A stretch of 64,000 nt of DNA from Ensifer canadensis (GTDB lineage: Bacteria; Pseudomonadota; Alphaproteobacteria; Rhizobiales; Rhizobiaceae). The stretch lies in the NCBI RefSeq assembly GCF_017488845.2, contig NZ_CP083374.1, positions 715,501 through 779,500 of the forward strand, given 5' to 3'. A program made the translations under genes and the position numbers. Positions within the stretch are counted from its first letter, which is position 1; the number at the start of each line of letters is the position of its first letter. Below, piece after piece: positions 53,390 to 61,307 of the stretch. The notes under the pieces were generated by a model, which did not search any database, was not told where the DNA came from, and saw nothing but the letters and a program-made list of their open reading frames with translations.

Positions 53390-54541
53390 ATGAAATGGAA
53401 CTGGACGCAGCAAGGCTGGCCCGAATTCAGTTTTGACGCTTCCCGGCTTGAGCCGCTTGAACGGCAATTCCTTTTGTCATCTGGTGAGGTCATCGGCGCA
53501 ATCCGCCACGTCAGCGACAATGAACGCGATCAACTACGCATAGAGTTGATCAGCGAAGAGGCGGTGAAGACATCGCAAATCGAGGGAGAAATGCTCGATC
53601 GTTTGAGCGTCCAATCCTCTTTGCGCCGACAGTTCGGTCTAGAAGCAGACAGCCGGCCGATCAAGCCGCAGGAACGCGGGATCGCAGAAATGATGGCCGA
53701 CGTCTATGGCACTTGGTCGCGGCCTCTGGACCATGAAACGCTCTTTCGGTGGCATAGAATGTTGATGACGGGAAACCGTCATATGGGAACGATTGGTACA
53801 TACCGAATACACGAAGATGCCATGCAGATCGTATCTGGTCGCCACGATAAACCTATCATCCACTTTGAAGCGCCACCGTCAGTACGAATACCGGACGAGA
53901 TGGCCGCCTACGTGGATTGGTTCAACAAATCCGCAACTCACGGTGAAGCCCCCCTCCCCGCTTTGACACGTGCTGGTATCGGCCATATTTATTTCGAGAG
54001 CATCCATCCTTTCGAAGATGGCAACGGTAGGCTCGGTCGGGCGATTTCCGAAAAATCACTTGCACAGAATATTGGACAACCAAGTCTCATTGCACTCGCC
54101 TTCACGATTGAGCTTGCCCGAAAGGAATACTACAGCCAGTTGGAGAAAAACCAGCGCACGTTGGATATCACCGAATGGCTGATCTACTTCGCGCAGACCA
54201 TCCTGGAAGCGCAACAGACGACATTGCGTCGGATCGACTTTTACCTCGACAAGGCGCAATTCTATGATCGGTTTCGCGGGCAGTTCAACGAGCGGCAGGA
54301 AAAGGCGGTCGCCCGCATGTTCCGTGAAGGCCCTTCGGGATTTAGAGGCGGGCTGAGCGCCGAGAACTACATCGCGATCACACAAACCTCGCGAGCGACC
54401 GCCACTCGTGATCTTCACGACTTGGTGGAAAAAGGCGCACTTGTGCGAACCGGCGAACGTCGCCATACGCGGTATTCCCTCAGCCTAACTGAGACGAAAA
54501 TGCACGATCCGGGATTCAGAGGCGCCTTTGATCAGGCATGA
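53390..54541 (+). CDS. Fic-family protein (AMPylase) with DUF4172 and winged-helix parts
   Basis: A 383-residue protein. The Fic core motif HPFEDGNGRLGRA begins at His206, so the transfer of AMP or a related group to target hydroxyls is possible. An N-terminal inhibitory helix with TSQIEG (residues 61-66, the S/T-x3-E-G/N type) shows it is a class II Fic whose activity is self-restrained. The first 100 residues match DUF4172 and the last 90 form a winged helix (YIAITQTSRATATRDLHDLVEKGALVRTGERRHTRYSL), suggesting DNA binding and autoregulation. GGAAG precedes the ATG. Its stop overlaps the next gene's start. Confidence 0.93.
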   Translation: MKWNWTQQGWPEFSFDASRLEPLERQFLLSSGEVIGAIRHVSDNERDQLRIELISEEAVKTSQIEGEMLDRLSVQSSLRRQFGLEADSRPIKPQERGIAEMMADVYGTWSRPLDHETLFRWHRMLMTGNRHMGTIGTYRIHEDAMQIVSGRHDKPIIHFEAPPSVRIPDEMAAYVDWFNKSATHGEAPLPALTRAGIGHIYFESIHPFEDGNGRLGRAISEKSLAQNIGQPSLIALAFTIELARKEYYSQLEKNQRTLDITEWLIYFAQTILEAQQTTLRRIDFYLDKAQFYDRFRGQFNERQEKAVARMFREGPSGFRGGLSAENYIAITQTSRATATRDLHDLVEKGALVRTGERRHTRYSLSLTETKMHDPGFRGAFDQA

Positions 54542-55116
54542 GTTGCTACAGGCCAACGGTATTTGAAATAACGCATGAGAAACCTTCCATGAGCAAATCG
54601 TCGAGAGACAAACTTGGCCCAGTTGCTGCACGGGACACGGATGTGTTGAAAGCGCAGGCAATCAATGCGCTACTCACACAGCCGATTGCCATTCTTCCCA
54701 TGAAGCCCGGCGATCCAATCCGACCCTTCGGGCTCGGACTCTGGCCTGAAATCAGACCCCTTCTGCGGCCTGGCCTTAGCGTCTCGACCCTGCGCCGCGC
54801 GACCGGAACCTTTCTCCACTCAAAGAGATACCATCTAGCGATCGCGCAGCTAGGCTCCGTCCGCCACGATATAAACGGCACAGCGATAGGCCTAGTATCG
54901 GACACAGACGGGCTGGCGGCCGAGCAAAAAATTGAAAGCTTGAGAAAGCGCGATGAAGCCCGAAAGGCAGCGGCACCTGCGGTTGTCCGATCCATCCCAC
55001 TTTCGAAGGCTGACATGATCCCGCGCTGCTCTGTTCAATCGGGACAATCCGCCGGGTTAAATCAGGGCGAGCGGCATCGAGCAGCAGCGGCTGCTCGCCC
55101 GCGGAAAATGTCTTAG
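54538..55116 (+). CDS. ProQ/FinO-like RNA-binding protein
   Basis: A 192-residue protein whose residues about 40-125 resemble the ProQ/FinO RNA chaperone domain: ALLTQPIAILPMKPGDPIRPFGLGLWPEIRPLLRPGLSVSTLRRATGTFLHSKRYHLAIAQLGSVRHDINGTAIGLVS, with the conserved R-x-D/N-G segment. A charged, Ala-rich C-terminal tail follows. The ATG at 54538 overlaps the Fic stop (ATGA) and gives coupling; an ATG at 54589 is an alternative. FinO-like proteins often regulate plasmid transfer through antisense RNA, which fits the adjacent relaxase-like remnant. Confidence 0.7.
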   Translation: MSCYRPTVFEITHEKPSMSKSSRDKLGPVAARDTDVLKAQAINALLTQPIAILPMKPGDPIRPFGLGLWPEIRPLLRPGLSVSTLRRATGTFLHSKRYHLAIAQLGSVRHDINGTAIGLVSDTDGLAAEQKIESLRKRDEARKAAAPAVVRSIPLSKADMIPRCSVQSGQSAGLNQGERHRAAAAARPRKMS

Positions 55117-55737
55117 TCGCCGCGCGTGCCGATGAAGGTAGTCGGCTTCGAGCGCCAGCGAGAATGAGCGTACCAGGCGCCGGCAGCGCAGCTGACAGAG
55201 CCCGTTCGCGCGCGGTTTGACCGGTTAAAAAGCCTCGTCTCGGAGGATCAGCATCGCGACGGCCAACGCCGGGATCCGGGAAGCCTAGGCCCGGCAAGCC
55301 GCTCCAATTGAAAAGCGCCCTGCCTTCACCTGCCCGACCTGACCAGCAAACCTGCGTATCGATGATACCCGTCTCTGGCGGCCGCTGGATCATCATTGAG
55401 ACGATGCAGGGCGCATGCTTACGAGGGCCCCGGCGATGCGCTTTCTCTCGCCAGGCGGAAACGCTGCGATCGATTCCGCAAATCGATGTGGCGAGCGGAC
55501 GACAACTTCCGTCGAGATCCGGCTTTCGATCTCCGACTGCCATACCGGACGGCGGGCAGCCTAAATCGTTCACGCTTGCAGATCGTGAACCGTTTGGCTG
55601 AGAGAGGAGCCCAGGACCTGGTCGCCGCGTGCGGATCATCTAATGGTCGCCGGTATACTCTGAACGGGCTCTCTACCGGGTGCGGCGCTCACTTCTAATG
55701 AAGGGCCGACGATACAGGCGACGATCGACAGATGGTT
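55117..55737. other. Region without a supported gene
   Basis: About 620 bp between the ProQ/FinO-like gene and the EcfG promoter of the DUF3072 gene. Long frames exist on the minus strand but have low-complexity Arg/Pro/Gly composition and no ribosome site; I treat them as noncoding. Confidence 0.5.
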
Positions 55738-55763
55738 GGAACCCGCACGCGCCCTGGAACGTT
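55738..55763 (+). promoter_or_regulatory. EcfG promoter of the DUF3072 gene
   Basis: GGAAC at 55738-55742, a 17-nt spacer and CGTT at 55760-55763 match the EcfG consensus exactly. The start codon of the DUF3072 gene lies 26 nt downstream of the -10 element. Confidence 0.75.
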
Positions 55764-55788
55764 TAGAGAACGAATTCAGGAGGGTGTT

Positions 55789-56004
55789 ATGACTGTCAAT
55801 CCGAAAACCGATCCTTCTTCCAACACACAGAAAGACCCCGACGATTGGGTCAGCGGCGACGAGCCGATGACCGGTGCGCAGCGGTCCTATCTGAAGACCC
55901 TGTCGGAGCAGGCGCATCAGCCCGAGGCCTATGCTGAGGATCTGACCAAGGCGGAAGCATCCAAGAAGATCGACGAACTGAAGCAGTCGCTCGATTTGGA
56001 ATGA
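55789..56004 (+). CDS. DUF3072 small stress-associated protein
   Basis: A 71-residue acidic protein (MTVNPKTDPSSNTQKDPDDWVSG...) with the DUF3072 pattern DDWVSGDEPMTGAQRSYLKTLSEQAHQPEAYAEDLTKAEASKKIDELK. An AGGAGGG ribosome site is 5 nt before the ATG. The exact EcfG promoter directly upstream places it in the general stress regulon. Biochemical role unknown. Confidence 0.9.
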   Translation: MTVNPKTDPSSNTQKDPDDWVSGDEPMTGAQRSYLKTLSEQAHQPEAYAEDLTKAEASKKIDELKQSLDLE

Positions 56005-56155
56005 ATCGCCGCGTGCGGCCACCATGCATTGAAGCCGATAGCCGAGGACGCACAGTGACATCACGAATCTCTGGAACTTTTTTCACGAGAGGCGATATTT
56101 GCTGATTAAGCCAGCCCGGTCACGCTGCGAAACAGCCAACGTCGAGAATACGGCC

Positions 56156-56362
56156 ATGCAACACGAAGACACCAGACAACAGTATAGCAAGGTGGTTCAC
56201 GGCTGGAATCAGCGGTACGACCTGGAAGAGTTCATCCGCGCGCACCGGCTTATGCCCCTTGTCGCACGTGAACTGTTTGAGAAATTCGGACCATACAAAA
56301 TCGACCTCGATCGAAAGGTCGCCGAGCTCGGAGCAGTGGGAAAATCTAATCGTGGGCACTAG
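56156..56362 (+). CDS. Hypothetical 68-residue protein
   Basis: Frame beginning MQHEDTRQQYSKVVHGWNQRYDLEEFIRAHRL and continuing to VAELGAVGKSNRGH. Composition is charged and helical, with good codon use; the upstream part of the open frame (from 56099) is less protein-like, so 56156 is preferred, although its ribosome site is weak. It follows the DUF3072 gene by 151 bp on the same strand. No family recognised. Confidence 0.5.
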   Translation: MQHEDTRQQYSKVVHGWNQRYDLEEFIRAHRLMPLVARELFEKFGPYKIDLDRKVAELGAVGKSNRGH

Positions 56363-56560
56363 TCGAGAGTTCCTCTACGCGCCCCTAGACGACCAGGCGG
56401 TCGTTCCCTCCATCTGTCGGCCGCCTGGAATAAACTTTTCTCACAGATAGCAGCTCGCTTCGCGAGCACGACGCGCTTAACTGTGGGGCGGCTGCACCCG
56501 TCAAAAAAACGGCCCCCGTAATAGAGGCCATAATCGCATTGCCAAGTCCAACTTACTACG

Positions 56561-57043
56561 ATGTCTGCTCAGGTGGAATACCCTTCTCCACCAGCCGAGC
56601 CTTACAGAAGACCATTGCCGTGTTCCGGGCCAGCAGCCCATGCTGCCGACGGTGAGGCGATCGACCTCCACGATTTCGGGCTTGTCGCCGTGTTCCGGCA
56701 ACCCAGCCAGGCGATCGCCTGTGCATTCGATCTTCGGAGCCGCCTGAATCAAATCGGCCTGAATGTGCAAGCAGCCATCCACATCGGCGAGTGCGGAAGA
56801 CACCACGGCCATGCCGGCCCGGTCCTGCAGCTTGCAGCGGGACTTGCGGGCTGCGCGAGACCGGGCGATATCATCGCCTCCCGCACCGTGCGCGATCTCG
56901 CCATCGGTACAAACCTCTCCTTTGATCCACGCGGGGAGCTCGACCTGCCCGGAATCCCCGGCCCATGGCGGTACTTTTCCGTTGGCCCGGTTTTGGCCAT
57001 GCCCCGTACGGGAGCATCCAATGAATTACCGGAAGATAATTGA
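56561..57043 (+). CDS. Partial class III cyclase-like domain protein
   Basis: A 160-residue protein. From about residue 30 it matches the second half of a class III adenylate/guanylate cyclase homology domain (IDLHDFGLVAVFRQPSQAIACAFDLRSRL, VQAAIHIGECGRHHGHAGPVLQLAAGLAGCARPGDIIASRTVRDL, FDPRGELDLPGIPGPWRYFSV). The first metal-binding strand and the GDG turn are missing, so it cannot catalyse. It may be a decayed gene or a stand-alone regulatory fragment; the ribosome site is not strong. Confidence 0.55.
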   Translation: MSAQVEYPSPPAEPYRRPLPCSGPAAHAADGEAIDLHDFGLVAVFRQPSQAIACAFDLRSRLNQIGLNVQAAIHIGECGRHHGHAGPVLQLAAGLAGCARPGDIIASRTVRDLAIGTNLSFDPRGELDLPGIPGPWRYFSVGPVLAMPRTGASNELPEDN

Positions 57044-57623
57044 CCCGATCGGGAGCACCCGGCTGCCTGCAGTTCCTTGTCGCTCCAATGGCGTGTCGAT
57101 GCCGTGCCCTCCCTCAACGCATCCGGTCGCCATAGTCGTGGCGCAGCCCGCACAACCATTCGGTGAGGTGCGCGACAGTTTTTGGATCCGATTCCTGTTT
57201 CAGGGGAATGCCGCGCATGATTTCGCCAAGCGAGAAACGCACTCAGGTGATGCTGTAGCTTCGCAGGGATCAGCGCCGTCGGTGGGGTTATTTGCACACG
57301 CTATGGTTCGAAATCGGCTTCAAATGTGCAGCTTTGGTCATGTCACCCGCAATTTTATTAGTAAATGTGAAAAAAACATTGGCTTTCCGAAGCGATTAAT
57401 TGACGGCTCCGACGACCCCGAAAAAAACGTGGCACCGGAGGGGGTTATCTTCGTCCCGGGATATTTGTTCTGTTACGGCCTCAGCAAAACTCCGGCTCTG
57501 GATGCGGTGCACGCAACCTATGCTTAGTGGAGGTCACGGAAGGACATGCCTAGCCTCGTTGTTGAGGAGTGAGTTATTGCTCGGCGGCTGGGCAAATACT
57601 TGAATCAACATTGGGAGACCAGC
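57044..57623. other. Long AT-richer leader before the Gly-rich repeat gene
   Basis: About 580 bp. From 57330 to 57500 the DNA is clearly more AT-rich than its neighbours, with several A runs (57370, 57421). No ORF is supported; it may contain the promoter and leader of the repeat-protein gene. Confidence 0.45.
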
Positions 57624-58304
57624 ATGAAAAAGTATCTTCAAACAGTTGCTATCTGCGCCATCGTTGCGGCGGGTTACACGGCGCCAGCATTCGCTGACGG
57701 CGGCAAAATCGGCGGAGCCGGCGAAATTGGCGGCAAAAGCGACGGTGCGAGCGGAACGGGCGCTGATAGCGGCAGCGGCGGTGGTGGAGACAGCGGTAGC
57801 GGCGGCGGTGGAGACAACGGCAGCAGCGGCGGTGGAGACGGCGGCAGCGGCGGCAGTGAAGGTGGCGGCGGCAGTGAAAGCGGCGGTGGCAGTGAAAGCG
57901 GCGGCGGCACTGAAAGCGGCGGCGGCAGCGAAAGCGGCGGCGGCACTGAAAGCGGCGGCGGCAGCGAAAGCGGCGGCGGCAGTGAAAGCGGCGGCGGCAG
58001 CGAAAGCGGCGGCGGCAGCGAAAGCGGCGGCGGCAGCGAAAGCGGCGGCGGCAGCGAAAGCGGCGGCGGCAGCGAAAGCGGCGGCGGCAGCGAAAGCGGC
58101 GGCGGCAGCGAAAGCGGCGGCGGCAGCGAAAGCGGCGGCGGCAGCGAAAGCGGCGGCGGCAGCGAAAGCGGCGGCGGCAGCGAAAGCGGCGGCGGCAGCG
58201 AAAGCGGCGGCGGCAGCGAAAGCGGCGGCGGCACTGAAAGCGGCGGCGGGAGCGAAGGCGGCGGCGGCACTGAAAGCGGCGGCGTCGTGTCAACCGCGCG
58301 TTAA
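57624..58304 (+). CDS. Exported Gly/Ser/Glu-rich hexapeptide-repeat protein
   Basis: A 226-residue protein with a clear signal peptide (MKKYLQTVAICAIVAAGYTAPAFA). After a Gly/Asp/Ser-rich segment with GSGGGGDSG-like units it consists of 24 tandem hexapeptides of the form [S/T]E[S/G]GGG (residues 78-221) and a short VVSTAR end. It has no cysteines and no hydrophobic core, so it should be an extended, acidic, flexible secreted chain. GGAGAC precedes the ATG and a strong terminator follows. The frame is confirmed by signal peptide and ribosome site, because every other frame across the repeat is also open. Function unknown. Confidence 0.8.
   Translation: MKKYLQTVAICAIVAAGYTAPAFADGGKIGGAGEIGGKSDGASGTGADSGSGGGGDSGSGGGGDNGSSGGGDGGSGGSEGGGGSESGGGSESGGGTESGGGSESGGGTESGGGSESGGGSESGGGSESGGGSESGGGSESGGGSESGGGSESGGGSESGGGSESGGGSESGGGSESGGGSESGGGSESGGGSESGGGSESGGGTESGGGSEGGGGTESGGVVSTAR
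57855..58286 (+). repeat. 24 tandem copies of an 18-bp unit
   Basis: Unit AGCGAAAGCGGCGGCGGC with occasional agt or act in place of the first agc. Copies are in frame, and synonymous changes are few and clustered at the two edges, while the centre is almost identical, which indicates recent expansion or contraction by slippage or unequal recombination. Confidence 0.95.
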
Positions 58305-58350
58305 GCGGGACAGTCTGCTGGTAAACAGACCGGCAGAACTCTATCCTGGC

Positions 58351-58381
58351 AGCGAGGGGCCTTTGCCCCTCGCTTTTTTTT
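58351..58381 (+). terminator. Rho-independent terminator of the repeat-protein gene
   Basis: AGCGAGGGGC (58351-58360) pairs perfectly with GCCCCTCGCT (58365-58374) across a CTTT loop, and eight T residues follow (58374-58381). It lies 47 bp after the stop codon. Confidence 0.95.
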
Positions 58382-58403
58382 CACAAGCGCCGTCAGTCGG
58401 CGA

Positions 58404-58666
58404 ATGTCGGCTCGGCTGGCAATCTCAATTCCCAAGCTGCTCATCATCGACGAGCTTGGCTATCTTCCGTTGAAACTCAATACAACCCATCTGCTCTTCC
58501 AGCTCGTGTCCGGCGCTATGAAATGGGTGCCAATGCTCGTCACAGCCATGTCATCACGATCCGTGGCGACAGCTATAGAAAAGCGCCGCAGTGGACTCCT
58601 GCAGAGGCCAGCAACGCCTGGCAGAGATTGATCCAGCTCGCTTCAAGCAAAAGAACCTCAGAATGA
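58404..58666 (+). pseudogene. IS21-family IstB remnant with internal deletion
   Basis: The frame at 58404 gives RLAISIPKLLIIDELGYLPLKLNTTHLLFQLVS, the Walker B region of an IstB helper ATPase. From 58544 a different frame gives SHVITIRGDSYRKAPQ, the C-terminal motif of the same protein. The segment between, normally about 40-60 residues with the TSN sensor, is missing and the frame is shifted. No istA or terminal repeats were seen. Confidence 0.8.
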
Positions 58667-58825
58667 TGCAACGGCTGGTCAGAACATGGCGCATGGAACT
58701 GGCTGGGCTAGTCATTCTCGATGGCGGCTGGATAAGGAGTCTGCCCCTATCGTCTGCTTTGGTCGCTCGGCCTCAAACTGGCGGTCTAGGGCCTCGACGT
58801 CACCCTAGCCGTAGGGCGCTTTAAC

Positions 58826-59590
58826 TCAATATCCACCGGAAAGAATGAGTGTCTCGCCGGTTACAAAACTGCTCGCCTCAGACGCCAGAAATAGCGCCGC
58901 ACCAACCATTTCGTCAGGTCGTCCTGCCCGACCCATCCAGTTCAGCTTGCGGACGTAGTCCGCCCACGCTTCAGGATCCGAGTCACGTCTGTCCGCATTC
59001 CTGTCGGTATCGATCAAGCCCGGGGCCAGTGTGTTGAGAAGCACACCCCTGCCGGCGTAGTCTCGCGCCAGGCTCTGGACGAGATTGTGTTGAGCCGCCT
59101 TCGTGGCGGCGTAGATCGAGACGATCGCCTTTGGCCGTATCTGATTGATGCTACCGACGTTGATGACGCGACCCCAGCCGCGTTCCGCCATTGACGGAAG
59201 CACCGCTTGCAGCATGTCGACGGTCGACCGCAAATTTACATCGATCTGCAGATCAAGGTCCTCGGGTTTGACATCCTCAAAGGTGCCATTGATCTGTGCG
59301 GACGCGTTGATCACCAAAATGTCGAGGGGACCAGCCGCAGCCTCGGCGCGCTCGATGAGCATGCGTCCAGCCCGTTTGCTAGACAGATCACAGTAAACGG
59401 AGACGGCTTGTCCCCCGGCCTCCCGAATGGAACGCTCGACGTCGGCTGCTGCACCTTCCGTTTGTCCATGGACAACGACGCGGGCGCCATAGGCGGCAAA
59501 CCCTTTTGCGATTGCCGCACCGATGCCGCGGCTGGAACCGGTGACGAGTGCCGTCCGCCCCTTCATCGAGAACATGTCCTGGTATGTCAT
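58826..59590 (-). CDS. SDR-family oxidoreductase
   Basis: A 254-residue classical short-chain dehydrogenase starting MTYQDMFSMKGRTALVTGSSRGIGAA, with AAAGGA upstream of the ATG at 59590. Motifs: TGSSRGIG, VINASAQ (variant of NNAG), catalytic Ser in NVGSINQ and Tyr-x3-Lys in YAATKAAQHNL, LAPGLIDTD. The HGQTEG after strand 2 has no acidic residue, so NADP(H) is possible. It resembles gluconate 5-dehydrogenase/3-oxoacyl reductase types. It follows the IclR/SMP-30 fusion gene by about 10 bp and is the last gene of the sugar operon. Confidence 0.9.
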   Translation of the reverse strand: MTYQDMFSMKGRTALVTGSSRGIGAAIAKGFAAYGARVVVHGQTEGAAADVERSIREAGGQAVSVYCDLSSKRAGRMLIERAEAAAGPLDILVINASAQINGTFEDVKPEDLDLQIDVNLRSTVDMLQAVLPSMAERGWGRVINVGSINQIRPKAIVSIYAATKAAQHNLVQSLARDYAGRGVLLNTLAPGLIDTDRNADRRDSDPEAWADYVRKLNWMGRAGRPDEMVGAALFLASEASSFVTGETLILSGGY

Positions 59591-59600
59591 CAAAGTCCTT

Positions 59601-61307
59601 TCATCCACCAAAGAGGTTTGCGGGTAAGCCACGCACTCCAGGCGTACATGCGAAAATGCCCCCCGATAGCGGTGCTTCGGTGAGCGTCGAAGCGGGCAGA
59701 CGCGTGCGGGCGCTCGTTATGAAAAGGGTTGCTAGATCGTCGCCGCCGAAGGCGACACTCGTCGGACGCGGCACTGGCAGGTCCACGACACGATCGATCT
59801 TGCCGTCGGGATGGTAGCGCACCACGCGCCATCCGTCCCAAATCGCGCACCAGACGCCGCCCTCAGCGTCGACCGTCAGGCCATCGGGCCGGCCTTCGGA
59901 TTCCGGGATTCGGGCGAACACCCGGCGATTGCCGATGAGGCCTTCCCCAATGTCGAATTCATACGCGTAGATGATGCCCGGCACTGTATCGACGAAGTAG
60001 AAGATCCGGCCGTCGGAGCTCCATGCAAGCCCGTTTGCGACTGTCAATCCGGCCGCGGCCCGGTGAACCTCTCCGCTGCCGGAAATCCGGTAGAGGTTCC
60101 CGGTCGGCCGGCTGACATCGAGGCGCATGGAGCCGACCCAAAGCCGCCCGCGCGCGTCGGTCTTTGCGTCGTTCAGGCGGTTTTCCGGCATGCCGGGCTC
60201 GGGTTCGGCAAAGAGGGTGAAGGTGCCGCGGTCGAAATCCAGAAACTCCACTCCGTCCTGGGATGCAACGACGAGCCTTCCATCGATAGCAGGCAGCACG
60301 GCGCTGACAAGTTTGGAAACGTTGCAGGTCTCGTTCTTGCCGGTCACCGGGTCGAAGCGGTGGACGGCGGGATGAAGAATATCGACCCAGTACAGCCGCT
60401 TTTCCCGCTCGATCCAGACGGGTGCCTCGCCCAGCTGAGCGCCCCACGGCAGCACGCAGTGCACAAAACTGGATGTGGACGTCCGCTCTCGCGGCCGCGG
60501 GCCCGAACTGATCGCGACAGTTCCGGCCGTTCCGGTGATGCGGCGGGCGGAGGCGATGAGCTCCCGGCCCACCGGGTGAATTCCGGAACTGTCGAGGCGC
60601 GAGGCCGGGGCGAGGACGACGAGAGCACCGATGGGTACGCCGTCCCGCCCGGCAATCGGCGCAGCAACGGAATTCACACCGACCAGATGCTCCTCGTAAG
60701 AGACGGCATATCCCCGTGCCCGCGTCAGCACCAGATCCGCCTCGAGCGACTGCGCATCGGTTATCGTTTTCGGGGTGAAGCGGTCGTAGGACAGCTGCGC
60801 CATCAGGCTGCGTGCAAACGTCGGCTCCTGGAACGCCAGGAGTGCCTTGCCCGCCGCCGAGCAATGGATCGCAACCCTGCGCCCGACTTCGATCAGGACG
60901 CCAAGTCCGCCGCTCGACCGCTCCTCCAGATAGACGACGCGCGAACCATCGAGACGGCATAGCGCGACGGTTTCTCCCAGATCGATGGACAGCCGTTGGA
61001 GCTCAGGCAGAGCGGCGCTCAACAGGTCGAACTTGTCCCAGACGCGATGGGATAGTTCGAGAAAGCGGTTGCCCAGCAGATAGGCACCGCTTTCATCATC
61101 CTGGCGAACCAGGCGATAGACCATCAGGGTTTTGAGCATACGCGCCAGGGTCGGCTTCGGGACGCCGCTCTGCCTTTGCAGATCGGCAAACCGAAGCGGC
61201 TTCGTGGCTTCCGCGATGAGGTCGAGCAGGGCGAGGCCCTTGGCGAGCGCTGCAGCGCCCGCCGGTGCCCCGCGATCCTCCAGGCCTACGCTGGCATTTT
61301 CTTCCAT
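59601..61307 (-). CDS. IclR regulator fused to an SMP-30 lactonase
   Basis: A 568-residue two-part protein. Residues about 18-270 are a full IclR regulator: HTH (LALLDLIAEATKPLRFADLQRQSGVPKPTLARMLKTLMVYRLVRQ) and effector domain (ETVALCRLDGSRVVYLEERSSGGL...HCSAAGKALLAF...GYAVSYEEHLVGVNSVAAPI). Residues about 285-568 are a full SMP-30 propeller: LGEAPVWIEREKRLYWVDI, ENRLNDAKTDARGRLWVGSM, VANGLAWSSDGRIFYFVD and GRPDGLTVDAEGGVWCA keep the metal ligands Glu, Asn, Asn and Asp. No stop or frame break lies between. It overlaps the epimerase gene by 22 nt. Confidence 0.92.
   Translation of the reverse strand: MEENASVGLEDRGAPAGAAALAKGLALLDLIAEATKPLRFADLQRQSGVPKPTLARMLKTLMVYRLVRQDDESGAYLLGNRFLELSHRVWDKFDLLSAALPELQRLSIDLGETVALCRLDGSRVVYLEERSSGGLGVLIEVGRRVAIHCSAAGKALLAFQEPTFARSLMAQLSYDRFTPKTITDAQSLEADLVLTRARGYAVSYEEHLVGVNSVAAPIAGRDGVPIGALVVLAPASRLDSSGIHPVGRELIASARRITGTAGTVAISSGPRPRERTSTSSFVHCVLPWGAQLGEAPVWIEREKRLYWVDILHPAVHRFDPVTGKNETCNVSKLVSAVLPAIDGRLVVASQDGVEFLDFDRGTFTLFAEPEPGMPENRLNDAKTDARGRLWVGSMRLDVSRPTGNLYRISGSGEVHRAAAGLTVANGLAWSSDGRIFYFVDTVPGIIYAYEFDIGEGLIGNRRVFARIPESEGRPDGLTVDAEGGVWCAIWDGWRVVRYHPDGKIDRVVDLPVPRPTSVAFGGDDLATLFITSARTRLPASTLTEAPLSGGIFACTPGVRGLPANLFGG

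Noticed and set aside
54776..55639. A 287-codon minus-strand frame over the ProQ/FinO-like gene and the following gap
   Set aside because: Low-complexity Arg/Ser/Pro/Gly product, no ribosome site, and it opposes a recognisable domain.
57646..58473. A 275-codon frame giving long Ala/Lys repeats, and reverse frames giving Arg/Cys or Pro/Ser/Leu repeats
   Set aside because: These are other readings of the 18-bp repeat; only the frame at 57624 has a ribosome site and signal peptide.
52455..58745. Similar GGATAAGGAG..CTGC words near 52457 and 58729
   Set aside because: The match is short and interrupted, and no target duplication or terminal inverted repeat was found, so I do not call element ends.
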